From Sphingobacterium sp. ML3W (GTDB lineage Bacteria; Bacteroidota; Bacteroidia; Sphingobacteriales; Sphingobacteriaceae), in assembly GCF_000747525.1 (NCBI RefSeq), contig NZ_CP009278.1:4278001-4342000 (forward strand): 64,000 bases of DNA, read 5' to 3'. Every line of letters begins with the position of its first letter. Positions within the stretch are counted from its first letter, which is position 1. Made by a program: the position numbers and the translations under genes. Shown in pieces: positions 36,915 to 44,850 of this stretch. The notes beneath the pieces were generated by a model, which made no database searches, was not told the origin of the DNA, and saw nothing but the letters and a program-made list of their open reading frames with translations.

Positions 36915-38165
36915 TTACAGGCTTGCAACAAAAGACTGCTCCAATCCTTTAAATTTATGTGATACCTTTCGCATATCCTTGCCAACTTTCTCGTTAAGTA
37001 TCTTGGCGTAAATCTGTGTGGTGGCAATGTTTTTATGCCCTAACATTTTGCTCAAACTCTCCAACGGAACACCCTCACTCAAAAATAGGGTGGCAAACGT
37101 ATGGCGTGCCAAATGAAAGGTTACTTTCTTTGCTTTAAGGCAGTCAATCAGTTGGGATATTACCTTTAGTCTATCATTACAGGAACTGTTAGATGGTACA
37201 GGAAATACCTTTCCATCCTTTGCCAATCCTGCATACTTTTCGATAATCATTTTCGGAATATCCAACAGCATCACGTTTGATGATGTAGCCGTTTTTTTTC
37301 TTCGAACGATAATCCACTCGTTACCATCAAAGAAATCCTGAATATTACTGTTTTTAAGTCCTTTCATATCTGAATAGGAAAGCCCTGTAAAACAACTGAA
37401 AACAAAGAGGTCTTTTATTAATTCATCTTTCTTTTTCTCACAGTTGAACATTACAAGCTGTTCCAACTCGTTCCGTAACAGATAACCACGGTCTTTGTCT
37501 TTTTTGGTGTTCTTATACTCGCTGAACGGATTAAAGGCAAGATGCTTTCTGTTCATTGCTAATCGGCAAAGCGTGGTAAATCCAATCATATACAGCCAAA
37601 TAGTGTTGTGTGTCAAACTTTGGTCGTCACGCAGGTAATAATCAAAGTCCTGCACAAAATCAGGTGTAAGGTCATTAAATGATAAGTCAGAGTAACCGTA
37701 TTTTGTAAGTGCAAAATTTCGAAGATGTTTCAAAAGTATTTTGTATTTACTGCGTGTACCATTTACCCGAAGTCCGCTGTTTACTTTTTTCTCATAGTCA
37801 GAAAGGAACTGTTCGTAAAATTTGAAAAAGGTCAGTTCTCCGCTTTCCATACCTAGGAAAGCATTTTTGAGTTTAGCACTGTTTACCGCTCCCTCATTCT
37901 TTAGGATTTTGGAATAGCATTCCTCGATACCCAAACGGATTTTATCAAGTTTGCCGTTTACTTCCTGGGCTTCTCGGCTTTTACCCAAAACCCTGCCGTA
38001 CTTCAAATCCCAATTTGTTGCGGAAATATCCAACTTGGTACTGAATGCAGACTGCTTACCGTTTACGGTAATCCTGCACATAACCGTAACCTTTCCGTTT
38101 TTCTTCGGGGCGTTCTTTTTAAGGTAGAACAATACCTTAAATGTTGATTTTTTTGTCGTTTCCAT
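36915..38165 (-). CDS. int: Tyrosine-type site-specific recombinase (integrase)
   Basis: From the ATG at 38163-38165 the protein has 416 residues and starts METTKKSTFK. An arm-binding domain (1-90, RITVNGKQSAFSTKL) and a SAM-like core-binding domain (about 105-205) precede the catalytic domain. The catalytic domain carries FTGLSYSDMKGL (the first Arg position appears as Leu-Ser, a known Bacteroidota variation), HLARHTFATLFL, LGHKNIATTQIYAKI with catalytic His/Arg/His and Tyr. It integrates and excises the element. It is transcribed inward from the right end. A longer start at 38231 would read into the att region and is rejected. Confidence 0.9.
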   Translation of the reverse strand: METTKKSTFKVLFYLKKNAPKKNGKVTVMCRITVNGKQSAFSTKLDISATNWDLKYGRVLGKSREAQEVNGKLDKIRLGIEECYSKILKNEGAVNSAKLKNAFLGMESGELTFFKFYEQFLSDYEKKVNSGLRVNGTRSKYKILLKHLRNFALTKYGYSDLSFNDLTPDFVQDFDYYLRDDQSLTHNTIWLYMIGFTTLCRLAMNRKHLAFNPFSEYKNTKKDKDRGYLLRNELEQLVMFNCEKKKDELIKDLFVFSCFTGLSYSDMKGLKNSNIQDFFDGNEWIIVRRKKTATSSNVMLLDIPKMIIEKYAGLAKDGKVFPVPSNSSCNDRLKVISQLIDCLKAKKVTFHLARHTFATLFLSEGVPLESLSKMLGHKNIATTQIYAKILNEKVGKDMRKVSHKFKGLEQSFVASL

Positions 38166-38488
38166 ACTCACAATTCTTAATGATAAAATTAAACCTATGT
38201 GAGCTACGGAACAATATGAAGAACTGTGCAAAAAGCTGAAATACAGTATTTTAAAAGGTTATTTCCAATATTTAAAAGTAACGTTTTAGTAACCTTACTT
38301 TTGCCAAACCTCGCTTTTTACTGCTTTTTACCTCATTACCAAAAATCATAAAACGGCTGTAAAGCCTTTATTTACAACCGTTTTGCCTGTTATTAATCTT
38401 TGATGTATTTTTACTGAAAATTTATTTTATAAACTTTTACTATCTTCATGCTTTAAAATAATTACATACCATACAACTTTTATATCTG
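38166..38488. other. Right-end region of the element and host junction
   Basis: No gene. It holds the integrase promoter region, the arm-site-like repeat at 38278-38293, a hairpin at 38350-38384 (AAAACGG.TGTAAA against TTTACA.CCGTTTT, one mismatch) and the candidate target repeat at 38425-38433. The host gene at 38489 starts after it. Confidence 0.5.
38278..38293 (+). repeat. Right-end repeat of the element (probable integrase arm site)
   Basis: GTAACGTTTTAGTAAC matches the left-end copy at 21881-21896 in 14 of 16 positions, in the same orientation, with two GTAAC blocks 11 bp apart. Confidence 0.5.
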
Positions 38489-39463
38489 ATGAGAAAAATC
38501 GCACTACTTTTCCTATTGTATGTACTTACGGCTACAGTAGGCTATGCACAAGTGACGTCTCAAACTTTATACACAAAAAATGGAAAAGAAACCAAAGAAT
38601 TAGATAAAGCATATTACGCTAAAATCATAATGTTACCGAACCAAAATAGTAAAGATACGCTAGTTGAAGAATTCTATATAGCAAATAACAAATTAAAATT
38701 ACAAGGAACAGTAACAAACCTATCTGGTTCAAAATTCAAAGGAAAGAAATATGAACTCTTTGAAAATGGTAATCTAAAATCAGAGCTGATGTACTCAAAC
38801 CATTCTCAACAGATTGATACCGCATTCTATTACCATGAAAACGGAAAAATAAAATCAATACTGTATTACCCTTTCTCAGTAGACACAAAAGGAAAATATA
38901 AAATCGAAACCCCTCTCTATTTAATCTATGCCGATTCAACGGGTAAAATTCTGTTAAAAGACGGATATGGCTTCGCAGTTTCAGATGACACCTATACCTA
39001 CGAGGAGGGAAATTATGTAAACCACAAAAAAGAAGGCGAATGGAAAGGGCACTTTAGTGGAAAGCGATACACCTTTACAGAAACTTTCAAAGAAGATAAA
39101 CTTATTTCGGGCATTACAACAGATTCAGTAGGTCATAAAACACCATATGATTCGATCAATGGCTCTAATCCTCCGAACTATCCTGGTGGAATTTCAAAAT
39201 TGATGCAATTCATCGGTCAAAATTATAATTATCCAACACCAGCATTACATGCTGGTATAAATGGCGTTGTAGAAATCCAATTCATTGTTGATAAAAGTGG
39301 TGAACCAAGAGATTTTAAAATAAAGAGAGATCTCGGTTATGGAACAGGAGAAGCAGCACTACGAGTGGCAAAAAAAATGAAGAAATGGGAACCTGGACAC
39401 ATAAGAGGTATAGCAGTAAATGTAAGTTACTTTTTACCCATTCGATTAAGTACATCCCGATAA
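38489..39463 (+). CDS. TonB-family protein with MORN-like repeats, secreted
   Basis: The 324-residue protein has a signal peptide (about 1-20, ending GYA), then several short repeats of the toxin-antitoxin/MORN type (YELFENGNLKSELMY; YYHENGKIKSILYY; EEGNYVNHKKEGEWKG). A TonB C-terminal domain follows (about 235-322, YPTPALHAGINGVVEIQFIVDKSGEP). A normal TonB would have an N-terminal anchor that stays uncleaved; here the C-terminal domain seems to be periplasmic and soluble, a common Bacteroidota form of unclear role. It is the first host gene right of the element and ends in a strong terminator. Confidence 0.8.
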   Translation: MRKIALLFLLYVLTATVGYAQVTSQTLYTKNGKETKELDKAYYAKIIMLPNQNSKDTLVEEFYIANNKLKLQGTVTNLSGSKFKGKKYELFENGNLKSELMYSNHSQQIDTAFYYHENGKIKSILYYPFSVDTKGKYKIETPLYLIYADSTGKILLKDGYGFAVSDDTYTYEEGNYVNHKKEGEWKGHFSGKRYTFTETFKEDKLISGITTDSVGHKTPYDSINGSNPPNYPGGISKLMQFIGQNYNYPTPALHAGINGVVEIQFIVDKSGEPRDFKIKRDLGYGTGEAALRVAKKMKKWEPGHIRGIAVNVSYFLPIRLSTSR

Positions 39464-39499
39464 AAAAGAGCCTGTTCTTTTCAGAACAGGCTCTTTTTT
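39462..39499. terminator. Bidirectional terminator after the TonB-family gene
   Basis: The arms 39462-39478 and 39483-39499 (GAGCCTGTTCT core) are perfectly complementary around TTTC, with A and T runs at the outer ends. Confidence 0.92.
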
Positions 39500-39527
39500 A
39501 TAATCAACCAATATTATAATTAGATTT

Positions 39528-40232
39528 TTATTTATGCTTAACAATTTGAAGACTATACCTTTTATCAATATCGTTACTCGACTTTAATCCAGAAGCATAA
39601 ATAGTATATATTTCCTTCTCTTCAGGTCTGAAATCGGCTAGAAGTTCAGACATACCTACACCATTTACTTTTAGTTTATATACTTCAGAAATCGCGATTT
39701 CCTTAAAATTATCCAAGTCCTTATAAGCCTTGTCTTTCACGGATAAACTATCTGTATCGTTGAAGGTAAGCGTCAATTTAGGAGCTTCAGAACTCAAATT
39801 CATGAATCTAAATTTAGCAAACCCACTTCTTAAGGTTCCAAAATCATCCTCAGTAGTCAAAATTTCAATTTTATCCTTTCCAATCACATAGAGGCTGTAA
39901 TATTTCCCAGGTGTTAGATCTATTTTTTGGCTCACTAACGCTGAATCGCCAACAGTAGCATTCGGATCAAATACACGAACCAACCTACTACCAGGATAAG
40001 CGTTTTTATAATTCAAAACTCGATTGTAAGAAAAAACTCCCTCCCAATTATTGTTCAATTTATTTTGATCTAATCCAATATCCAATCCAGTAGAACCAGG
40101 AACAACATTCACGGCAGACACAGCTGATATTTCTCTATAAGAGTAATCATCATCCAGTTTATTACATGAATTTAGAGCCAGCATAAAAACTATTATACCA
40201 AATCCAAAAAATAATGCTTTTTTCATCTTCAT
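39528..40232 (-). CDS. DUF4397-like lipoprotein
   Basis: The 234-residue protein has a type II signal with lipobox LALNSC (Cys at about residue 23), so it is a lipoprotein. The body has two Ig-like beta units (VSAVNVVPGSTGLDIGLD...; KFRFMNLSSEAPKLTLTFND) in the manner of DUF4397 proteins, which occur on Bacteroidota cell envelopes. The function is unknown. It is monocistronic and converges on the TonB-family gene. Confidence 0.7.
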   Translation of the reverse strand: MKMKKALFFGFGIIVFMLALNSCNKLDDDYSYREISAVSAVNVVPGSTGLDIGLDQNKLNNNWEGVFSYNRVLNYKNAYPGSRLVRVFDPNATVGDSALVSQKIDLTPGKYYSLYVIGKDKIEILTTEDDFGTLRSGFAKFRFMNLSSEAPKLTLTFNDTDSLSVKDKAYKDLDNFKEIAISEVYKLKVNGVGMSELLADFRPEEKEIYTIYASGLKSSNDIDKRYSLQIVKHK

Positions 40233-40349
40233 TTTTATTATTTTGAATAAAATTCAACGATCGTCTACATAAAAGACGTATGTTATAAATAAAATGCTAC
40301 AACAAAAAATAAAAGGTTTGTAACACAATTAAATTTCCTTCTAAATACT

Positions 40350-40357
40350 TAAGTTTG
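40350..40357 (+). promoter_or_regulatory. -7 promoter motif of ftsK
   Basis: TAAGTTTG is a perfect TAnnTTTG. It lies directly before an in-frame ATG at 40359, which would therefore be upstream of or at the transcription start; this favours the ATG at 40383. Confidence 0.5.
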
Positions 40358-40382
40358 TATGAAGGATAACTGTAAAATATTC

Positions 40383-43082
40383 ATGTCAAATAAAGGAAAT
40401 ACATTTAGACCATCTAGCGCTAATACATCATTTAAGAGGATTTCTAAAAAAGAAACCCCCAAAAATAAGAAAGTTGAAAATAAAGAGGAAGTTCCAGCTA
40501 GAGACTTAACAGAATTGCAGCAAAAAATAATTAAAATTTTTGGTGCATTTCTCATATTATGTGCTATTCTGTTAGGAGTTGCTTTTGTTTCTTATCTGTT
40601 TACTTGGTCTGAAGACCAGAGTTATATTGCCACAAATAACGGTGGTTGGGGCACGGTACTCTATACAGCAGAAGAAATCGATAATCCAGATGTAGAATTA
40701 CCCGTTGTACATAACAGCTTAGGAAAGTATGGTGCTTTATTCGCAAATCAATTTATTTATAACTGGTTCGGAATAGCATCGTTTTTATTTGTATTGGTTT
40801 TCTTTGTCATTGGCTATAAATTATTGTATAAAAAATCAATACTCCCTGTTTACAGAACCATTATTTATTCCTTCATTGCCATTGTTTTCATATCGCTCAC
40901 ATTAGGGTTTTTGCATAGCTTCATTGATAAAGTACCACATATTCTAGAAGGAAAATTTGGGTTTTGGACAAACAAATTACTTGAAGCACAAATAGGTACG
41001 GTAGGTGTAGCAGGAATATTGATCTTTGCTTATCTGACAACATTGATATTGGTTTATAATCTAGATTTGAAATTTAGTATTTTCGATTCTCGTAAAAATA
41101 AAGAATACGACGAAGACAATATTGATATCGAGGAAGAGGAAGCTATTTATACCAATTCAATTCGTCCATCAGAATCGAATCCATCAGAAACGATTGCTTC
41201 AGAACCGATAAGCAATAGAAGAGGGTCGTATAATCCAGCTCCTAGCCTCAATGAAAAATTTCAATCCCACAGAAACAATGATGCTCCACAGAGCGAGGAA
41301 CCTCTTGCGAATAAAGAGATCATATTACCTGTAACTGAAATAAAACCAGAAAACAAAATTGTTATTCCATTTGAAATCGAGGCTCCTGCAGCAAATAAAC
41401 AAGAGACCTCCCCTATCGAAGAGAACAGCATTTCATTTACTGTTGATCAACCAGTTGAGCTAGATCCCATCATTGAAGAAGTAATAGATGCTAGTCATGA
41501 ACTGGAAGTAGAATCACTCAAAGAAGAGAAGACGATAACGGCAAATGATCTTGTAGCACAATTTGGTCAATATGACCCTAAATTAGATTTGCCAGGATAC
41601 CAGCACCCAACTTTAGATCTATTGAGAGATTATGGTTCTGGAAAGATTACCATAAACCAACAAGAGCTAGAAGCGAATAAAAATAAAATCGTCGATACCT
41701 TAAGAAATTATAACATCGAGATTGAACATATCAAGGCGACGATAGGTCCAACTGTCACCTTATATGAAATCATTCCTAAACCCGGTGTTCGTATTTCAAA
41801 AATTAAAAATCTGGAAGATGACATTGCCTTAAGTTTAGCAGCACTTGGTATCCGTATCATTGCACCAATGCCTGGTAAAGGAACCATTGGTATTGAGGTG
41901 CCAAATAGCAGCCCAGAAATGGTATCCATGAAATCTGTTATTGCAACGGAAAAATTCCAAAAAACAGATATGGATTTACCTATTGCATTAGGAAAGACCA
42001 TTTCCAACGAAGTCTATATTGCCGATTTAGCAAAAATGCCACACTTACTTGTAGCTGGAGCTACTGGGCAGGGTAAATCCGTCGGTATCAACGCAATTTT
42101 AACATCTTTACTTTATAAAAAACATCCAGCAGAATTAAAGTTCGTATTGGTCGATCCAAAAAAAGTAGAGCTTTCTCTATTCAAAAAAGTAGAGCGACAC
42201 TTCTTAGCAAAATTACCAGGAGAAGAAGATGCTATTATTACAGATACAAAGAAGGTTATCAACACGTTAAACTCACTTTGTATTGAAATGGATCAACGTT
42301 ATGACCTGTTAAAAAATGGGCAAGTACGTAATTTAAAAGAATATAATGCAAAATTTGTCAATCGCAGATTAAACCCTGAGGAGGGTCATCGATTCTTACC
42401 CTTTATAGTTCTTATAGTAGATGAGTTTGCCGACTTGATGATGACGGCTGGTAAAGAAGTAGAAACGCCCATTGCACGTTTAGCGCAGCTAGCCCGTGCC
42501 GTTGGTATCCACTTAGTAATTGCCACCCAACGTCCTTCAGTTAATATCATTACAGGTACGATTAAGGCGAATTTCCCAGCACGTTTGGCATTCCGCGTAT
42601 TATCCAAAGTAGATTCACGAACTATTTTGGATTCCGGTGGTGCAGATCAGTTGATCGGACGAGGAGATATGCTGCTATCAACGGGTAGTGATTTAATTCG
42701 TATTCAGTGTGCATTCGTAGACACGCCAGAAGTAGAGACGATTTCGGACTTTATAGGAGGCCAACGTGGATATCCGTCGGCGTTTATGTTACCTGAATAT
42801 GTTGATGAAAGTGGTGATGGCTCAGGTTCAACAGATTTTGATTTCACGGACAGAGATCAATTATTCGAAGAAGCAGCACGCATGATCGTCATGCATCAAC
42901 AAGGGTCGACCTCACTTATCCAACGTAAATTAAAGTTGGGCTACAATAGAGCTGGAAGAATAATTGATCAGTTGGAAGCTGCCGGAATTGTCGGACCTTT
43001 TGAAGGTAGCAAAGCCCGTGAAGTGCTCTATCCTGATGAATATTCTTTAGAACAGTTTTTAGAAACATTAAGGAAGAATTAA
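40383..43082 (+). CDS. ftsK: DNA translocase FtsK/SpoIIIE
   Basis: From the ATG at 40383 (MSNKGNTFRPS) the protein has 899 residues. Four transmembrane helices lie in about residues 45-225, followed by an acidic linker (about 230-400). The motor domain has Walker A GATGQGKS (about 557), VDPKKVELSLF, Walker B LIVDEFADLM (about 676) and ATQRPSVNIITG. The C-terminal gamma winged helix (about 835-895, IQRKLKLGYNRAGRI) reads orientation sequences. It sits at the division septum and pumps chromosome ends into daughter cells for dimer resolution. It is followed by a lolA-type gene 2 bp downstream. Confidence 0.93.
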   Translation: MSNKGNTFRPSSANTSFKRISKKETPKNKKVENKEEVPARDLTELQQKIIKIFGAFLILCAILLGVAFVSYLFTWSEDQSYIATNNGGWGTVLYTAEEIDNPDVELPVVHNSLGKYGALFANQFIYNWFGIASFLFVLVFFVIGYKLLYKKSILPVYRTIIYSFIAIVFISLTLGFLHSFIDKVPHILEGKFGFWTNKLLEAQIGTVGVAGILIFAYLTTLILVYNLDLKFSIFDSRKNKEYDEDNIDIEEEEAIYTNSIRPSESNPSETIASEPISNRRGSYNPAPSLNEKFQSHRNNDAPQSEEPLANKEIILPVTEIKPENKIVIPFEIEAPAANKQETSPIEENSISFTVDQPVELDPIIEEVIDASHELEVESLKEEKTITANDLVAQFGQYDPKLDLPGYQHPTLDLLRDYGSGKITINQQELEANKNKIVDTLRNYNIEIEHIKATIGPTVTLYEIIPKPGVRISKIKNLEDDIALSLAALGIRIIAPMPGKGTIGIEVPNSSPEMVSMKSVIATEKFQKTDMDLPIALGKTISNEVYIADLAKMPHLLVAGATGQGKSVGINAILTSLLYKKHPAELKFVLVDPKKVELSLFKKVERHFLAKLPGEEDAIITDTKKVINTLNSLCIEMDQRYDLLKNGQVRNLKEYNAKFVNRRLNPEEGHRFLPFIVLIVDEFADLMMTAGKEVETPIARLAQLARAVGIHLVIATQRPSVNIITGTIKANFPARLAFRVLSKVDSRTILDSGGADQLIGRGDMLLSTGSDLIRIQCAFVDTPEVETISDFIGGQRGYPSAFMLPEYVDESGDGSGSTDFDFTDRDQLFEEAARMIVMHQQGSTSLIQRKLKLGYNRAGRIIDQLEAAGIVGPFEGSKAREVLYPDEYSLEQFLETLRKN

Positions 43083-43084
43083 AA

Positions 43085-43741
43085 ATGAAAAAAACAAAAG
43101 CTATTTTACTAAGTCTAATAGCCTTAGTATGTACAATTCCAGCAATTGCACAACAAGATGCAGCCGCACAAAAGCTATTAGCAGAAGTCAGTAAAAAGTA
43201 TGACAGTTATCAAACGATACAAGCCTCATTCTCTTTTTCGGTGGTTCAAGCGGCAAACAAAAATGGTTATTCGGACGCAGGTACACTTTATTTAGATAAA
43301 AAGAACAATAGGTACCACATTTCAATGAAAAATCAAGAGTTGATTTCAGATGCAAAGAGTCTCTATACGATCTTAAAAGATGAAAAAGAGGTTCAGATCG
43401 CTGAAATAGAAAACAGCAATGATGCAATTGACCCCAGTAATATCTTTAGTTTTTATAAAACTGGATTCAAGTACAGGTTAATTGCAAATGAAAAATCTGG
43501 TACAACACTTTTAAACGTAGTCGAATTGACAGCACTAGATACTAAAAAGAATTATTCTAAGATCAAGCTTCGCATCAACAGTTCTACAAAACTTATTCAT
43601 GATGCGACCATCTATGATAAAAATGGAGGGCAATATAACTATACCATAAAAAGTCAAAATCCAAATAAAACGTTGGACAATACTTTATTTACTTTTAACA
43701 AAGGAAAATACAGTGGATATGAAATCGTCGACTTAAGGTAA
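43085..43741 (+). CDS. LolA-like outer-membrane lipoprotein carrier
   Basis: The 218-residue protein has a signal peptide (about 1-22, ending AIAQ) and then the LolA fold: KLLAEVSKKYDSYQTIQASFSF, GTLYLDKKNNRYHISM and late strands ending FNKGKYSGYEIVDLR. LolA shuttles lipoproteins through the periplasm to the outer membrane. The ftsK-lolA order is conserved in many Bacteroidota and Gammaproteobacteria, and here the genes are 2 bp apart, so they share a transcript. Confidence 0.85.
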   Translation: MKKTKAILLSLIALVCTIPAIAQQDAAAQKLLAEVSKKYDSYQTIQASFSFSVVQAANKNGYSDAGTLYLDKKNNRYHISMKNQELISDAKSLYTILKDEKEVQIAEIENSNDAIDPSNIFSFYKTGFKYRLIANEKSGTTLLNVVELTALDTKKNYSKIKLRINSSTKLIHDATIYDKNGGQYNYTIKSQNPNKTLDNTLFTFNKGKYSGYEIVDLR

Positions 43742-43751
43742 AAAATAGTGT

Positions 43752-43797
43752 ATAAAAAATAAAGGGCTTGAATAAATTCAAGCCCTTTATTTTTTAT
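43752..43797. terminator. Bidirectional terminator, 22-bp perfect stem
   Basis: The arms 43752-43773 and 43776-43797 pair perfectly (core AAAGGGCTTGAAT / ATTCAAGCCCTTT). The converging transglycosylase stop codon overlaps the right end. Confidence 0.93.
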
Positions 43798-44603
43798 AAC
43801 AAGTTTTCCTTCTGATCATCTAAATCAGCTCGGTTAGCATACCGAGTATAGCCATGCTTTTGAGGGTTTTCAATAATTTCTTTCATAGAAATCAACTTGT
43901 AGACGTAAGCACCGGTTTCATTATTCAATTTCAAATCGTAATAACTATCCTCCTTCTGACGTCTGATAGAACCTCTAAGACTACCACCACCGACATTGTA
44001 AGCAGCTGCAACAAGTGTCCAGTTTCCAAACTGTTTGTATAGTGATTTAATGTACTTAGCTGCCGCATGAGTAGACTTAACTAAATCTCGTCTCTCATCA
44101 ACACTTCCATTTACTTTCAATCCATAAAGTCTGGCAGTAGCAGGCATAAACTGCCAATAACCACCAGCTCCCTTAGATGAAACAACTCCACGGTCCAGTC
44201 CACTCTCAACAAGCGGAACGTACTTAAAGTCGTCAGGAATGCCATAGGATGCTAAAATCTTTTCAATCTGCGGCAGATGAGTCGCTGCTTTTTTATGAAG
44301 ACTGTAAGAGCCTCTCTTACTGAAAGAGAAGTTTTTAAAATATCGCAACAATTTACTTTCAACATGTGGCCGATTAATCGGCAATGTATCATTCGCAAAT
44401 GTTAATGAACTTAAATAATGATCATAGTTATCATTATCTGCATTCTTTTCCTTTTCATCTTCCTCATGAGCAAGATTACTTGGCGCTATCATAGCAATGA
44501 TCTTATCATCACCTGTAGCAATTGTGTTTGGGTTTGAGTACAATTTTGACAACACTAACGCCGACAAAATCAGACTACAACATAATACTTTTTTTCTAAA
44601 CAT
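43794..44603 (-). CDS. Lytic murein transglycosylase (SLT domain, MltD-like)
   Basis: The 269-residue protein has an N-terminal signal or anchor (about 1-20) and, from about residue 110, the SLT domain: PDDFKYVPLVESGLD with catalytic Glu, SSKGAGGYWQFMPATARLYGL, AAKYIKSLYKQFGNWTLVAAAYNVGGG. It cleaves peptidoglycan glycan strands in the periplasm. LysM repeats, found behind this domain in full MltD, are absent. It is monocistronic and ends in the terminator shared with lolA. Confidence 0.88.
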   Translation of the reverse strand: MFRKKVLCCSLILSALVLSKLYSNPNTIATGDDKIIAMIAPSNLAHEEDEKEKNADNDNYDHYLSSLTFANDTLPINRPHVESKLLRYFKNFSFSKRGSYSLHKKAATHLPQIEKILASYGIPDDFKYVPLVESGLDRGVVSSKGAGGYWQFMPATARLYGLKVNGSVDERRDLVKSTHAAAKYIKSLYKQFGNWTLVAAAYNVGGGSLRGSIRRQKEDSYYDLKLNNETGAYVYKLISMKEIIENPQKHGYTRYANRADLDDQKENLL

Positions 44604-44815
44604 TCACTCCCTTAATGCTACCCTATCCACGATAAAATCGATCAAAAAATAGCTTGGTACAAATTCAAGGCTACAAAGATAAATACTATTTACTTAAAAA
44701 ACAAACACTTACCATTTTCAAGCTTTAAAGCAGTTTGAACCTTGATTATTTTGTAACATTTCATCCACAAAATAAAATAAATGGATTTAAACCTAAAAAA
44801 AAAGAATATTATAAC

Positions 44816-44823
44816 TAACTTTG
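44816..44823 (+). promoter_or_regulatory. -7 promoter motif of the pseudouridine synthase gene
   Basis: TAACTTTG is a perfect TAnnTTTG, 27 bp before the ATG at 44851. It overlaps the alternative start at 44821, which can therefore be excluded. Confidence 0.5.
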
Positions 44824-44850
44824 CCGTTCACATTATTTTATAGTAATAAG

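Larger units (their letters stand above)
21854..38433. mobile_element. Integrative mobilizable element, CTnDOT-related, between tyrS and a TonB-family gene
   Basis: The block holds rteC (broken), mobA, mobB, a DUF3408 gene, two excisionase-like HTH genes and a tyrosine recombinase at the right edge, a set typical of CTnDOT-family elements. It lacks the coupling protein MobC/TraG, parA and all tra transfer genes, so it looks mobilizable rather than self-transmissible. Cargo is a peptide-secretion/two-component cluster and an AbiEii-type toxin locus. Both ends carry GTAACGnTTTnGTAAC (21881-21896 and 38278-38293), probable integrase arm sites. TTTTATAAA at 21854-21862 and 38425-38433 is a candidate 9-bp target repeat, but it is AT-rich, so exact ends are uncertain. 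Confidence 0.75.
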
